A stretch of 64,000 bases of DNA from Mycobacterium sp. Aquia_216 (lineage in GTDB: Bacteria > Actinomycetota > Actinomycetes > Mycobacteriales > Mycobacteriaceae): positions 3,968,001 to 4,032,000 of the forward strand of contig NZ_CP113529.1 of assembly GCF_026723865.1 (NCBI RefSeq). The letters run 5' to 3'. Positions within the stretch are counted from its first letter, which is position 1. Each line of letters opens with the position of its first letter. This document shows, piece by piece, positions 35,369 through 45,339 of this stretch. The position numbers and the translations under genes were made by a program. Under the pieces are notes generated by a model that ran no database searches, was not told where the DNA came from, and saw only the letters and a list, made by a program, of their open reading frames with translations.

Positions 35369-36139
35369 GTGACTGATCGCCAAGAACGCGCAATGTCCTT
35401 TGGATCGATTGCCGAAGACTATGACGGACTGCGGCCCCAGGCCCCTCAGGAGGCGGTGAGCTGGCTGGTGCCGCCCGGCTGCGGGGTAGCAGTCGACGTA
35501 GGGGCCGGAACCGGACTGTTCAGCCGCACCCTGGTGGATAAAGCGGCACAAGTCATCGCGGTCGAGCCCGATGCGCGAATGCGCAAAGTGCTGACCGAGC
35601 GATCCCCCGGAGTTCGCGCGCTCGAGGGGCGCGGCGAGTCGATCCCCCTTCCAGACGCCGCCGCGGACGCGGTTTTCGTCTCGTCGGCGTGGCACTGGAT
35701 GGATCACGAACGAACCATTCCCGAGATCGGTCGGGTGCTGCGCGACGGCGGTCGCCTCGGGCTGATCTGGACGAGCCGCGACCGCGAGGTGGACTGGGTG
35801 CGCGACCTGGGCCGGCTGCCCGGCCAAGACCTCGAAGAAGTCCAATCCGTTGACCGATTCCGGCAGCGCCTGCATTTCGACCTTCCCGAACCGCAGATCT
35901 TCTACAACATCGAGCGCGAAATCTTTCGCTTCGTGCGGACGATGACACTCGAGGACGCCGTTGCGATGTTGGGGACCTACAGTAGGGCGATCATCGCCTC
36001 CCCGGACGACCGCGCCCGCACGCTCGGCGACGCGCGCGCCGCGATGGAGGCGCGCTTTCCCGGCGCCGACGTGATAGGAATCCCGATGCGCGCGTGGTGC
36101 TGGCGCGCCGACCGTGTTGCCCGCAATGCCGAGAACTAG
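35369..36139 (+). CDS. Class I SAM-dependent methyltransferase
   Basis: A 256-residue methyltransferase unrelated in detail to the previous one. It starts MSFGSIAEDYDGLRPQAPQE after a short leader, has motif I VAVDVGAGTGLFSRTLVDKA, the acidic ribose-binding VIAVEPDARM and a characteristic VFVSSAWHWMDHERTIPEIG. The family includes small-molecule and polyketide-tailoring enzymes. GTG 35369 is used; ATG 35393 (MSFGSIA) is a good alternative. It is divergent from the 34500 methyltransferase. Confidence 0.82.
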   Translation: MTDRQERAMSFGSIAEDYDGLRPQAPQEAVSWLVPPGCGVAVDVGAGTGLFSRTLVDKAAQVIAVEPDARMRKVLTERSPGVRALEGRGESIPLPDAAADAVFVSSAWHWMDHERTIPEIGRVLRDGGRLGLIWTSRDREVDWVRDLGRLPGQDLEEVQSVDRFRQRLHFDLPEPQIFYNIEREIFRFVRTMTLEDAVAMLGTYSRAIIASPDDRARTLGDARAAMEARFPGADVIGIPMRAWCWRADRVARNAEN

Positions 36140-36357
36140 GCTGTTGCTTCACCGCGCGCATCGGGGCCTGGCCGAAGCCGTAACTGCAGGCAGAGGCATC
36201 GAGATCGGTAGCAACCTTGGTGATTTCACAAACAAGCTGTTAGACAGCACATTACGTTGCATGCAGCTACCCAGCACGCTACGCTCGGCCGGCACGACCC
36301 CACCGATGCCCCCTGAGGTCGGACAGGCCCGACACAACTGAAGATGCGGGATCCGCA

Positions 36358-37656
36358 ATGAAATTTGTGCTGGCGAGTTATGGAACTCGGGGGGATATCG
36401 AGCCGTCAGTCGCCGTCGGCCGAGAATTGCTGCGCAGAGGGCACGACGTGCACATGGCCGTCTCGCCCGACCTCGTCGATTTCGCCGAAGCGGCCGGCCT
36501 CGACGCGGTTGCCTATGGGCTCAACACGCGGGAATGGCTGGATACCTACCGCGACTTCTGGGCATCCGCCTTCCACAACTATTGGAAAGTCCCCGCTCTG
36601 GTCAGGATGTGGCGCGAACTTCGCGACTCCGTCGTCCGGAGCTGGGTGCAGATGAGCGCGACGCTGACGCCGCTGGCGGATGGGGCCGACGTACTCTTCA
36701 CCGGCGAGAGTTTCATGGAAACCGCGGCCAACGTCGCGGAGTACTACGCGATGCCATTGGCCACCCTGCACTATGTCCCGATCCGGGCCAACGGCCAGCT
36801 GATCCCGGCCGTGCCGTCGCCATTGGTCCGGTCGGCCATGAACGTGTCCAACTGGCTGACCTGGCGGATGACCAAACACCTGGACGACGGTCAGCGCCGT
36901 GAACTGGGCCTGCCCAACGCAACTCGTCCCGCCTCGAGACGCATCGCTGACCGCGGATCGCTGGAAATCCAGGCCTACGACGAGGCGTGCTTTCCAGGGT
37001 TGGAAGCCGAATGGGCGAAATGGGCTGGGCGACGGCCCTTTGTCGGCGCGCTGACACTGGATTTGATGACGGACGCCGACGAGGAAGTCGCGTCGTGGAT
37101 CGCCGCAGGATCTCCGCCGATCTGCTTTGGCTTCGGCAGCATGCGTATCGAATCCCCCGCCGAGACAATCGAAATGATCAGTGCGGCATGCGCGCAACTC
37201 GGTGAGCGGGCCTTGGTCTGCGCCGGTTGGAGCGACTTCAGCGAGGTGCCACATTTCGACAACGTCACGGTGGTCGGCGAGGTCAACTACGCCACAATCT
37301 TCCCCTCGTGCCGCGCGGTCGTGCACCACGGCGGCACGGGCACCACGGCCGCGGGCCTGCGCGCCGGAGTTCCCACACTGGTTCTCTCGATGGATCTGGT
37401 TCAGACGATCTGGGGGGCCCAGGTCAGCCGACTGAAGATCGGTACGGCCCGGCGGTTTGCGAACACGACTCGCACATCTTTGGTCGCCGATCTACGCCAG
37501 ATCCTCACCCCGGAATGCGTCACGCGAGCGCGCGAATTCGCCACCCGGATGAGCAAGCCCGACGCGAGCGTCGCCGAGGCCGCCGACCTCCTCGAAGGTC
37601 TCGCCGCCCCGAAGCGTTCCTGGGGCCGCGGTCAGCCCAGTTCCGCGCTCAGATAG
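36358..37656 (+). CDS. GT1-family glycosyltransferase (mycobacterial UGT-like)
   Basis: A 432-residue GT-B enzyme. The N-terminal domain starts [20 protein letters not shown], typical of mycobacterial glycosyltransferases such as Rv1524/Rv1526c and the GPL rhamnosyltransferases. The C-terminal domain has [40 protein letters not shown] and the donor-binding [19 protein letters not shown]. It would transfer a sugar from a nucleotide donor to a lipid or phenolic acceptor. The last eight codons overlap the convergent methyltransferase by 25 bases. Acceptor unknown. Confidence 0.9.
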   Translation: MKFVLASYGTRGDIEPSVAVGRELLRRGHDVHMAVSPDLVDFAEAAGLDAVAYGLNTREWLDTYRDFWASAFHNYWKVPALVRMWRELRDSVVRSWVQMSATLTPLADGADVLFTGESFMETAANVAEYYAMPLATLHYVPIRANGQLIPAVPSPLVRSAMNVSNWLTWRMTKHLDDGQRRELGLPNATRPASRRIADRGSLEIQAYDEACFPGLEAEWAKWAGRRPFVGALTLDLMTDADEEVASWIAAGSPPICFGFGSMRIESPAETIEMISAACAQLGERALVCAGWSDFSEVPHFDNVTVVGEVNYATIFPSCRAVVHHGGTGTTAAGLRAGVPTLVLSMDLVQTIWGAQVSRLKIGTARRFANTTRTSLVADLRQILTPECVTRAREFATRMSKPDASVAEAADLLEGLAAPKRSWGRGQPSSALR

Positions 37657-38567
37657 CTGATGGTGTGCCGAAACTCGGCCAGCAGCTCGTGATCCGGCAG
37701 CGCAAACCCGTTTTCGGCGTATAGGTCTTCGGTGTTGTGCTGGGTGACCCGCCAGCCGCTACCCGCCAGATGTTCGCCGGCTTGCCGACGCTCACCGACC
37801 CACACCAGATCGGCGACGTCGAAATCGAGTCCATGCTTGCGCCAACCGCTGCGTAAGGCTCGTGCGCGCTCGTCGGTGAACACCCGCATGTCGGTGATGT
37901 TTTCGGTGGCCAGGCGGCTGCCGGGCGCGCTGAGTGCGGTGATGTTGTCCAGCAGCCGATCCTGGGCGTCCGGCGGCAGGTAGGGCAGCAGGCCTTCAGC
38001 GATCCACGCCGTCGGGGCCGTCGCGTCAAAGAAGTTGTCGCGCAAGGCGGTCGGCCAGTCATCGCGCAGGTCGACACCGACCGCTCGGCGTTCGGCGGTC
38101 GGTTCGGCGCCGATCTGGGCCAAAGTGGTTCCCTTGAAAGCGATCACCTCAGGCTGGTCCACCTCGAAAACCACCGTGCTCACCGGCCAAGACAACCGGT
38201 AGGCCCGCGCGTCGAGCCCAGCGGCCAAGATCACGGCCTGATGGATCCCACTCGCCGTCGCCGCGAGCAGAAAATTGTCGAAAAACCTTGTGCGCACAGC
38301 CATTTGCTCAGAACGCTGCTGCGCCGTCAGGGGCACATCCTCGTCGTCAAGAGGAATGTCGCCGTCGAGCATGCGAGTGAAGAACGGGTGGCCCACCGCG
38401 CGGACCAACGGCTCGGCGAACCGATCGTCGAGTAGTGGATCCGGCTCGCGCGAAGCCAGCGCCCGAGATGCCGCCACCATTGTTGCGGTCGCTCCCACAC
38501 TGGAGGCCAGGTCCCAACTGTCGCCTTCGGTACGCGCTGCGCCATCCGATGCCACCGCTACCCCCAT
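37632..38567 (-). CDS. SAM-dependent methyltransferase, TIGR00027 / leucine carboxyl methyltransferase type
   Basis: A 311-residue member of the mycobacterial-expanded family exemplified by Rv0146 and Rv0726c. It contains [20 protein letters not shown], the core [34 protein letters not shown] and [20 protein letters not shown], all family hallmarks. These methylate unidentified carboxyl or hydroxyl groups. The ATG at 38567 fits the family. It overlaps the glycosyltransferase end tail to tail, so functional linkage is not implied. Confidence 0.87.
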   Translation of the reverse strand: MGVAVASDGAARTEGDSWDLASSVGATATMVAASRALASREPDPLLDDRFAEPLVRAVGHPFFTRMLDGDIPLDDEDVPLTAQQRSEQMAVRTRFFDNFLLAATASGIHQAVILAAGLDARAYRLSWPVSTVVFEVDQPEVIAFKGTTLAQIGAEPTAERRAVGVDLRDDWPTALRDNFFDATAPTAWIAEGLLPYLPPDAQDRLLDNITALSAPGSRLATENITDMRVFTDERARALRSGWRKHGLDFDVADLVWVGERRQAGEHLAGSGWRVTQHNTEDLYAENGFALPDHELLAEFRHTISYLSAELG

Positions 38568-38697
38568 CCTGAAACCGGCCCTAAGAGCAGAAATTCGATT
38601 GCAGCCACCATAACTTGGACAGGATCAGCACGACCCGCTGGCAGCGGAACAACAAGAAACGGTAAAGATCGCCACCCGGGTCGCGCACGACACTAGA

Positions 38698-39402
38698 GTG
38701 CTGTTCGTGAGCAGGAGCGTGTTAGCCATTGGCCGGAGCCGCTGGTTGGCGATCGCGGCCTCGCTCATCGTTTCCGGCTACATGATTTACGCCCAAGGAA
38801 CGAAGTCCTCGGTCACCGTCGAGGCTCCAACAGCAACCCCAACGGTCACGGCGGCGGCGCCCCCGAAAGTTCCGGCATCCGGGCTGGGCCCGCACGTCGC
38901 CACTCCTGCGGAAGCGGAATCGTTGGCGGCATTGGCCGCGACCGCTCCCACCGGGGCGCAGAGCTTCCAATTCCCGCTGCCCGCGGGCGTCGCCGCGGAG
39001 GACAGGCTGCAAGTCAAGACCATCTGGGCAGCCCGCATCATCAGCGTGTTGTTTCCGCAGATCAAAACCATTTACGGATACCGGCAGGATCCGTTGCCGT
39101 GGCATCCGAACGGGTTGGCGATCGACGTGATGATCCCGAATCATGACAGCCCGCAGGGCATCGAACTCGGTAACCAGATCGCCGGATATGCGCTGGCAAA
39201 TGCGAAACGGTGGGGCATCAACCACGTGATCTGGCGGCAGAAGATTTACCCGGGTCCCAACTCGGGAGCCTGGACAGCCGACCTGGGGTCGGAAACCGCC
39301 AACCACTACGACCACGTCCATATCGCCACCGGGGGTGGCGGATACCCCACCGGGCACGAAATTTATTACATCGCGTCCATGACACCTACGCCGCCGGAGT
39401 AG
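38698..39402 (+). CDS. Exported protein with LAS-metallopeptidase-like motif (VanY-type fold)
   Basis: A 234-residue protein with an N-terminal signal-anchor (WLAIAASLIVSGYMIYAQGT, about 16-35), a Thr/Pro/Ala linker, and a C-terminal domain of the mycobacterial ARB_07466-like type. Within it HPNGLAIDVMIP and NHYDHVHIATGG provide the H-x6-D and D-H-x-H ligand arrangement of D-Ala-D-Ala peptidases, suggesting a zinc site facing peptidoglycan. Hydrolase activity is an inference. GTG 38698 is the longest start; GTG 38707 is the alternative. Confidence 0.72.
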   Translation: MLFVSRSVLAIGRSRWLAIAASLIVSGYMIYAQGTKSSVTVEAPTATPTVTAAAPPKVPASGLGPHVATPAEAESLAALAATAPTGAQSFQFPLPAGVAAEDRLQVKTIWAARIISVLFPQIKTIYGYRQDPLPWHPNGLAIDVMIPNHDSPQGIELGNQIAGYALANAKRWGINHVIWRQKIYPGPNSGAWTADLGSETANHYDHVHIATGGGGYPTGHEIYYIASMTPTPPE

Positions 39403-39429
39403 GGACGGCAGCGCAGATTAGCTGCCGGA

Positions 39430-39876
39430 GAACCGCGGCCGTCCGCGGCCGCCGCCGCGGCAATTGAGTTGCAGGACAAGTTCACTCACGGGCCGTGGGT
39501 GCCGCGAGAGCCTCCGGTGCAGACAGCCCAAGCCGCGATCCAGCGTCCCAGCCTGCCCCCGGTATTCGTCGGCCCGGGCCGTTCATCGGACGTGGTCACG
39601 AACTCGAACGGTCGTGCTGTACGGCCGCCGCGACGAGGACCTGGACGCGCCCTATCAGCCGTACGCCGAGGCGTTGCGTTCACTCGTGCGCATCGGCCGA
39701 GTGATCTCGGAGGGGTCTTTCAGGTGGTGAAAGGAACCTCGCCAGAGGGCCTCGCCGCCGAGTGGCCGGAGGTCGTGTTCACGATGGTCGAAGGCGACTT
39801 GATCAGTCGGTATGAGATGTTCGACGAGGCAGACATCGATGACGCGCTCGCGCGGTTCGACGAGCTCGATCAGTGA
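39430..39876 (+). pseudogene. Decayed large ATPase-type regulator with NTF2-like tail
   Basis: Three short fragments in different frames resemble one large family: FIGRGHELERS (about 39571-39603), the linker before the ATPase; VLYGRRDEDLDAPYQPYAEA and LRSLV (about 39612-39685), a segment normally about 80 residues further on; and VVKGTSPEGLAAEWPEVVFT with MFDEADIDDALARFDEL to TGA at 39876, a SnoaL/NTF2-like C-terminus. The Walker A region and several hundred residues are absent. These are consistent with a cyclase- or LuxR-like STAND regulator reduced by internal deletions. No function remains. Confidence 0.6.
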
Positions 39877-40009
39877 GCGAACCGACGTCAGCACTCCCGA
39901 TGACAATCGCCCTTGCCAAGCACCCGCGACCGTGGATTTGGTCTAGATCCGGGCCTACTCTCCCCCCAGGGGAGCCGGCGATCCGGTCCATGTCTCACGA
40001 GGGGCGCCA

Positions 40010-41725
40010 ATGACCGCAAGGACGACGATGGACACGCCCGCGCTGGAAAAGGCGCTAGACGAACTATGTGTTGGCGCTCCCAGCTGGGCAGCTTTGTCGT
40101 TAAGCGAAAAAGTGGCGATGCTGGAAGCTCTGCCCCACAAGGTTTTTGATATTGCTCCACAGATGGTGGCCGCTGCCGTCGACGCCAAAGGTATTTCGCC
40201 GACCTCCACCTGGGCCGCGGAGGAATGGGCAACCGGTATTTGGGTGTCCCTCCAAGCCATCAACACGCAACTGCTCGTCCTCAAGCGGATCCTTGCCGGT
40301 AAGGATCCGATCGACGCCGACGCCGTGCATACCCGGCCCGACGGACAAGTCGTGGTCGACATCTTCCCTCTCACCCCATACGACCGCCTCTTCTTCCACG
40401 GCTACCACGGCACCGTGTGGATCGAGCCGGGCACGAGCGCCGAGCAGGTGCGCGCGGATGCTGCCAAGATGTACCGCGGCCATACCCCGCACCGACCGGA
40501 AGTCGGCCTGGTGCTGAGTGCAGGAAACCTAGGTTCGATCACTATCCTCGACGTGATCGACCAGCTGTACGTGCGGGGCAACGTCTGCGCCGTGAAGCTC
40601 AACCCGGTGAACGACTATCTCGGACCGTTTTACGAACAGATCTTCAGTGACTTCATCTCGCGGGGCTGGCTTCGCATTTTGTACGGCGGTGCCGACGTTG
40701 GTGGCTACCTAGCCCATCACCGGAAGATCGACACCATCCACATGACTGGTTCAGCGGCCACCTACGACGCAGTCGCTTGGGGCACCGACGACCGCGCCAC
40801 CGCCCGAAAAGCCGACAACACACCGCTCCTCGACAAGCCGATAACCGCCGAACTTGGCGGCGTCAGCCCATTCATCGTCGTCCCCGGGGACTGGACCGAT
40901 GCCGACGTGAGGTTCCAGGCCGAGCACATCGCGTCGACCAAACTCACCAATTGCGGCCACAACTGCAACGCCACCCAAGTCCTCGTCATACCGCAGGAGT
41001 GGCCACTGGCCGACAAACTTATCGCCGAAGTTCGAGCGGTCATGCGCAAGGCCGAACCGCGACCACCGTATTACCCACGCTGGGAGGAAAAGACCGCCAA
41101 AGCGTGCGAGGGTATGGCCGGCGTCGAGTTTCTTTGCAGTGGAAAGAGCCGCGCCCTGATTCCCGACGTCGACCCCTCAAGCGCAGCGAGCATCCTGACA
41201 GATGAGGTTTTTGCAGGTGTCCTTGGCATCGTGCGGATCCCCGGCCAGACGCCAAAGCAATTCCTGCACAACGCAGTTGAATTCGCCAATGACGTACTCA
41301 CCGGGTCCTTGGGCGCGGTCATCGCCATTGATCCCAAAACGCGCAGGCACAACGCTGACGCTTTAGATGACGCGGTTTCACGCCTGCACTACGGCGCTGT
41401 CGGGATCAATGTATGGACTGGAATGGTTTTCGCGCTGGCGCCCTGGGGTGCTTATCCCGGCAATACCCCGCAAAACATCGGTAGCGGTATTGGCATGGTC
41501 CACAACGCCTTCATGCTGACGAGCCCGCAGAAGGCAGTGGTCGAAATCCCGTTCCGCCCGGCGCCGCGCTCTTTCTTCGGCGGCGAGCTGACGCTCTCAC
41601 CAAAGCCAGTGTTCTTCTTCACAAATAAAACGGCCGAGACAACAATGCGGCGACTGGTCGAGTTCGCCGTCCACCGCAACCCGATTGCGCTGCCTGGAAT
41701 CCTCGCCTCCGCGATGCGCGGGTAA
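40010..41725 (+). CDS. Aldehyde dehydrogenase family protein
   Basis: A 571-residue, somewhat long ALDH. The nucleotide-binding segment VGLVLSAGNLGSITILDVID, the motif AELGGVSPFIVVPGDW with the general-base Glu, and the catalytic-Cys region LTNCGHNCNATQVLVIP are present; the second Cys of NCGHNC aligns with the nucleophile. The usual FTGS loop is MTGSAATYD. Length and motif spacing depart from classical ALDHs, so the substrate is unclear. ATG 40010 follows a purine-rich AGGGG. It is convergent with the NAGGN-type pair, so linkage is not shown. Confidence 0.83.
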   Translation: MTARTTMDTPALEKALDELCVGAPSWAALSLSEKVAMLEALPHKVFDIAPQMVAAAVDAKGISPTSTWAAEEWATGIWVSLQAINTQLLVLKRILAGKDPIDADAVHTRPDGQVVVDIFPLTPYDRLFFHGYHGTVWIEPGTSAEQVRADAAKMYRGHTPHRPEVGLVLSAGNLGSITILDVIDQLYVRGNVCAVKLNPVNDYLGPFYEQIFSDFISRGWLRILYGGADVGGYLAHHRKIDTIHMTGSAATYDAVAWGTDDRATARKADNTPLLDKPITAELGGVSPFIVVPGDWTDADVRFQAEHIASTKLTNCGHNCNATQVLVIPQEWPLADKLIAEVRAVMRKAEPRPPYYPRWEEKTAKACEGMAGVEFLCSGKSRALIPDVDPSSAASILTDEVFAGVLGIVRIPGQTPKQFLHNAVEFANDVLTGSLGAVIAIDPKTRRHNADALDDAVSRLHYGAVGINVWTGMVFALAPWGAYPGNTPQNIGSGIGMVHNAFMLTSPQKAVVEIPFRPAPRSFFGGELTLSPKPVFFFTNKTAETTMRRLVEFAVHRNPIALPGILASAMRG

Positions 41726-41743
41726 GTCGGGCAGGGGCGCCGC

Positions 41744-43537
41744 TCAATCGCGGTGCGGCCGTGGCTCCTCGGGAGTCCAGGCCGGTGGCTGGCCGGGCTG
41801 CCCAGGAAATAGGAAGTCGATGAAAGCCGAGGCCGTAGGCTGCGGTTCATGGTTGGCCAGCCCTGGTCGTTCGTTGGCTTCGATGAATGCGTACTCACCG
41901 CCGGCGATGTCGGGAACGAGCAAATCGATGCCCGTCACCGGGATCCCGATCGCCTCAGCCGCCGCCACCGCGACCCGGCAGAGGTCCTGATGCGCTTCGG
42001 CGGTGACGTCGTGGATCGTGGCGCCCTGATGGAGATTGGCGGTGCGGCGAACGCGGAGCCGAATTCCTTCGGGCAGCACGTCGTCCAGCTCCCAACCGGC
42101 ATCGCGGACGGTCGCCTCCGTAAGGTCGTCGACCGGGATGCGGGATTCACCGCCGGTGGCTGCGGAGCGCCGTCGGCTCTCGGCCGCAATCAAGTCGCGC
42201 ACGCTGTGTTCGCCCGTGCCGATGACCTCGGGGGGCACCCGTAGTGCTGCGGCAACCACCCGGCCGTCGATTACCACCAACCGAAGGTCATCGCCTTGTA
42301 CGCGCTGCTCGATCAGCACTTCAGGGTATTGCTGTCGCGCGCGTGCCACGGCCACGGCGAGCTCGTCCGGGCCGTTTTCGGCGACGACGCCGACGGTGAT
42401 GCCCTTGCCCTGTTCGCCGCGAGTCGGTTTGACGACGACCTCTCCCACCTCTTGCAAGAATTCGTAGTCGTCGTCGTCAAAGGTGGCCAGGCGGGCACGC
42501 GGCACGGTGATGCCGGCCTCGGAGACCAAGCGGCGGGTCAGGCGCTTATCATCGCACCGGCACATGGCGATCGCCGAGGTGAACTCGGATAGCGACTCGC
42601 GGGTAATTACGGTGCGGCCACCGAGAGAGAGCCGCATCTCGCCGCTCTCGGCATCGAGAATCTCGACCCGGATTCCACGCCGCAGCGCCTCATCGGCGAT
42701 GATCCGGGCGTAAGGATTGAGGTCATCGACGGTCTCCGGGAGCGGGGTGAACAGCGGCTCGTTGATGGCGTTCTTCCGCTTGATCGCCAACACCGGAACG
42801 CGGCGGAAACCCAGCTTTTCGTAGAGGGCGAGGGCGGCGGCATTGTCATGGCCGACCGACAGGTCCATATAGGCGCGGCCCGCGCTCCGGAAGTGCTCAG
42901 CCATCGCGCGGGTCAGGGCTTCGCCCATGCCGGGCAACCCAGCCGCCGGGTCGACGGCCAGCGTCCACAGACTCGACCCGTGCTCGGGATCGGAGAACAA
43001 CAATTCGTGGTCGACGCCGGTCACGGTGCCCACCACCGCACCGTCCTCGTCACGCGCCGCAACCAGGTAGGTCACCGCATCCGCGTGCAGATGGTTGTCC
43101 CAGATCGTGTCCACCGGCGCCGGAACCATTCCGCATCGCACAAATACACGGTTCATCGCATCGGCGTCGGCGGGGTCATTCAGCGTGCGCACCGTCACGC
43201 CGAGCGGTGACGGCGCCAGATCTTCCTCGTGCGACGGAGTAAAACGCAATCGATAGGTATGGCTGGGATCGATGAACAGCTCGGTCGGCGCCCTGGCGAC
43301 CACCACGTGGGACTCGCGGGCGTAGATGCAGATGTCGCGACGCCCGGCCGCTTCTCTTCGCAGCGCCTCGGCCAGCGTGTCGGGATCGGCAAAGGTCTGG
43401 CCGAAGATCAGCCTGCCCCAACCTAATTCGAGCTCGACATCCTTGGCCATCGCGTCCACCATGTGGGGCGGCGACGCGTCGTGCAGGCCAAGCGTTATCG
43501 CCTCGGGGTGGTCGTCTGCAGGATCGATGACGCTCAT
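41744..43537 (-). CDS. ngg: N-acetylglutaminylglutamine synthetase-like GNAT/ATP-grasp fusion
   Basis: A 597-residue two-domain enzyme of the TIGR03103 type. The N-terminal GNAT domain (to about residue 270) has VDPAAGLPGMGEALTRAMAE and NAAALALYEKLGFRRVPV; the C-terminal ATP-grasp (about 290-570) has GEVVVKPTRGEQGKGITVGV, VIDGRVVAAALRVPPEVIGT and GIDLLVPDIAGGEYAFIEAN. Relatives make the dipeptide N-acetylglutaminylglutamine, which the partner amidates to the osmoprotectant NAGGN. ATG 43537 overlaps the partner's stop (ATGA). The M42 peptidase often found as third gene is not in the window. Confidence 0.86.
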   Translation of the reverse strand: MSVIDPADDHPEAITLGLHDASPPHMVDAMAKDVELELGWGRLIFGQTFADPDTLAEALRREAAGRRDICIYARESHVVVARAPTELFIDPSHTYRLRFTPSHEEDLAPSPLGVTVRTLNDPADADAMNRVFVRCGMVPAPVDTIWDNHLHADAVTYLVAARDEDGAVVGTVTGVDHELLFSDPEHGSSLWTLAVDPAAGLPGMGEALTRAMAEHFRSAGRAYMDLSVGHDNAAALALYEKLGFRRVPVLAIKRKNAINEPLFTPLPETVDDLNPYARIIADEALRRGIRVEILDAESGEMRLSLGGRTVITRESLSEFTSAIAMCRCDDKRLTRRLVSEAGITVPRARLATFDDDDYEFLQEVGEVVVKPTRGEQGKGITVGVVAENGPDELAVAVARARQQYPEVLIEQRVQGDDLRLVVIDGRVVAAALRVPPEVIGTGEHSVRDLIAAESRRRSAATGGESRIPVDDLTEATVRDAGWELDDVLPEGIRLRVRRTANLHQGATIHDVTAEAHQDLCRVAVAAAEAIGIPVTGIDLLVPDIAGGEYAFIEANERPGLANHEPQPTASAFIDFLFPGQPGQPPAWTPEEPRPHRD

Positions 43538-45339
43538 GCGGCAGGCCCTGTCACACCGTGACGCTGCAGCCACAATTCGAGCAGACCAATCTGCCAGAGT
43601 TCATTGCCGCGCAGAGGCGTCAGCTTGCCATTGGGGTCGGCCAACAGTGCATCGACCGCTTCGGCGTCAAACAGCCCGCGCTCCTTGGCGATTGGCGCGT
43701 ATAGCGCGTCACGGACCAGATCGAGATAGGGGCCTTGGAGGTGCGTCAACGCGGGAACCGGGAAGTACCCCTTGGGCCGATCGATGACTTCCGACGGGAT
43801 CACCCGCCGCGCAGCCTGTTTGAGGACGCCCTTGCCCTCGTGCGCGATCTTCAGCTCCGGCGGACAGGTTGCGGCCAGCTCGACCAGTTCGTGGTCGAGG
43901 AATGGAACCCGCCCCTCCAACCCCCACGCCATAGTCATGTTGTCTACCCGTTTCACCGGGTCATCCACCAGCATCACCGTGGTATCGAGCCGTAGCGCGC
44001 GATCGATGCCGGTTTGAGCGCCCGCACGCGCGAAGTGCTCGCTGACAAAGCGCTCGCTGGGATCACCCGGTGTGACGTAGCCCGACCCCAGCATGGCCGC
44101 AAGCGCCGTCGCGTCGCGATCGAAGAAAGCGCCGCGATATTCGCTGACGGCGCCCTCGAGGGTCGCGGCGGCCGGCGAAGCCATCGGCGGGTACCAGTGG
44201 TAGCCGGCAAACACCTCGTCGGCACCCTGGCCCGACTGCACGACCTTGACGTGACGCGCGACCTCCTGGCTGAGCAGGTAGAAGGCGACGCAGTCATGGC
44301 TGACCATCGGCTCACTCATCGCGCCGATGGCCCCGTCGAGCGCGGGCAGCATCCGATCTGTGCCGATGCGGATCTGGTGATGATCGGTGTCGAAGCGTTC
44401 GGCCACGATGTCCGAGTACTGGAATTCGTCGCCCTGGACGTCGCCCACCGACTCGAAGCCGATCGAGAAGGTCGATAGCCCGTGTTGACCCGCCTCGGCG
44501 AGCAGCCCGACGATCAGGCTCGAGTCCACGCCGCCGGACAGCAGGCAGCCGACCGGCACGTCGGCGACGAGTCGGCGCTCCACCGCCAGGCGCAGGCTGG
44601 ACAGCACGGCGTCTTCCCAGTCCCGCTCGGACCAGTCGGAGCGATCCTCTTGCCTGCTGAAGTCGGGCGTCCAGTAGGTCGTAGTGGTAGACCGGCCGTC
44701 GGGCTCGAGGGCGACAAGCGACGCGGGCGGCACCTTGCGCACGCCGCGCAGGATCGTGGCCGGTGCCGGCACCACGGAGTGAAATGTCAGGTAATGGTGC
44801 AGCGCGACGGGGTCGATCCGGGTGTCCACGCCGCCACCTGCCAGCAAGGCCGGAAGCGTCGATGCGAATCGGACGCGGTTGCTGTCCTGGGTCAGGTAGA
44901 GGGGTTTGATGCCCAGCCGGTCCCGGCCGAGCACTACGCGGCCACTGTCGCGTTCCACGATGGCGAACGCAAACATGCCCTTGAGGCGGCTGACGAAGTC
45001 GTCGCCCCAGCGATGGTAGGCCTTGAGCAGAACCTCGCTGTCGCTGGTCGAGAAGAATCGGTAGCCGTGGCCCTCGAGCTCACTGCGCAGTTGTTTGTAG
45101 TTGTAGATGCAGCCGTTCCAGGCGATCGTCAGGCCCAGGTCAGCGTCGACCATCGGTTGAGCACCCGCCTCGGTCAGATCGATGATCTTCAGGCGACGAT
45201 GCCCCAGCGCCACGCGCCCCTGTGACCACACGCCAGCACCGTCCGGCCCCCTCGGCGCCATGACCGCAGCCATGGCCGAAACCGCAGCTACGTCGGGCAG
45301 TCGGTCATCGAGTCGCACCTCACCAGCGGCTCCGCACAT
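43534..45339 (-). CDS. asnO: N-acetylglutaminylglutamine amidotransferase-like (asparagine synthase family)
   Basis: A 601-residue class II glutamine amidotransferase. Cys2 (MCGAAGEV) is the Gln-hydrolysing nucleophile; the glutaminase part includes RGPDGAGVW and NGCIYNYKQLR. The synthetase part has the pyrophosphate loop LLSGGVDSSLIVGLL, QSGQGADEVFAGYHWYP and WGLEGRVPFLDHELVELAAT. It belongs to the TIGR03104 branch that amidates the C-terminal carboxylate of the dipeptide made by the coupled synthetase. Canonical AsnB function is less likely given the partner. Product is the osmolyte NAGGN by family precedent. Confidence 0.86.
   Translation of the reverse strand: MCGAAGEVRLDDRLPDVAAVSAMAAVMAPRGPDGAGVWSQGRVALGHRRLKIIDLTEAGAQPMVDADLGLTIAWNGCIYNYKQLRSELEGHGYRFFSTSDSEVLLKAYHRWGDDFVSRLKGMFAFAIVERDSGRVVLGRDRLGIKPLYLTQDSNRVRFASTLPALLAGGGVDTRIDPVALHHYLTFHSVVPAPATILRGVRKVPPASLVALEPDGRSTTTTYWTPDFSRQEDRSDWSERDWEDAVLSSLRLAVERRLVADVPVGCLLSGGVDSSLIVGLLAEAGQHGLSTFSIGFESVGDVQGDEFQYSDIVAERFDTDHHQIRIGTDRMLPALDGAIGAMSEPMVSHDCVAFYLLSQEVARHVKVVQSGQGADEVFAGYHWYPPMASPAAATLEGAVSEYRGAFFDRDATALAAMLGSGYVTPGDPSERFVSEHFARAGAQTGIDRALRLDTTVMLVDDPVKRVDNMTMAWGLEGRVPFLDHELVELAATCPPELKIAHEGKGVLKQAARRVIPSEVIDRPKGYFPVPALTHLQGPYLDLVRDALYAPIAKERGLFDAEAVDALLADPNGKLTPLRGNELWQIGLLELWLQRHGVTGPAA

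Noticed and set aside
36114..36357. Short frames between methyltransferase and glycosyltransferase
   Set aside because: No homology, no ribosome-binding site, both strands equally open because of GC content.
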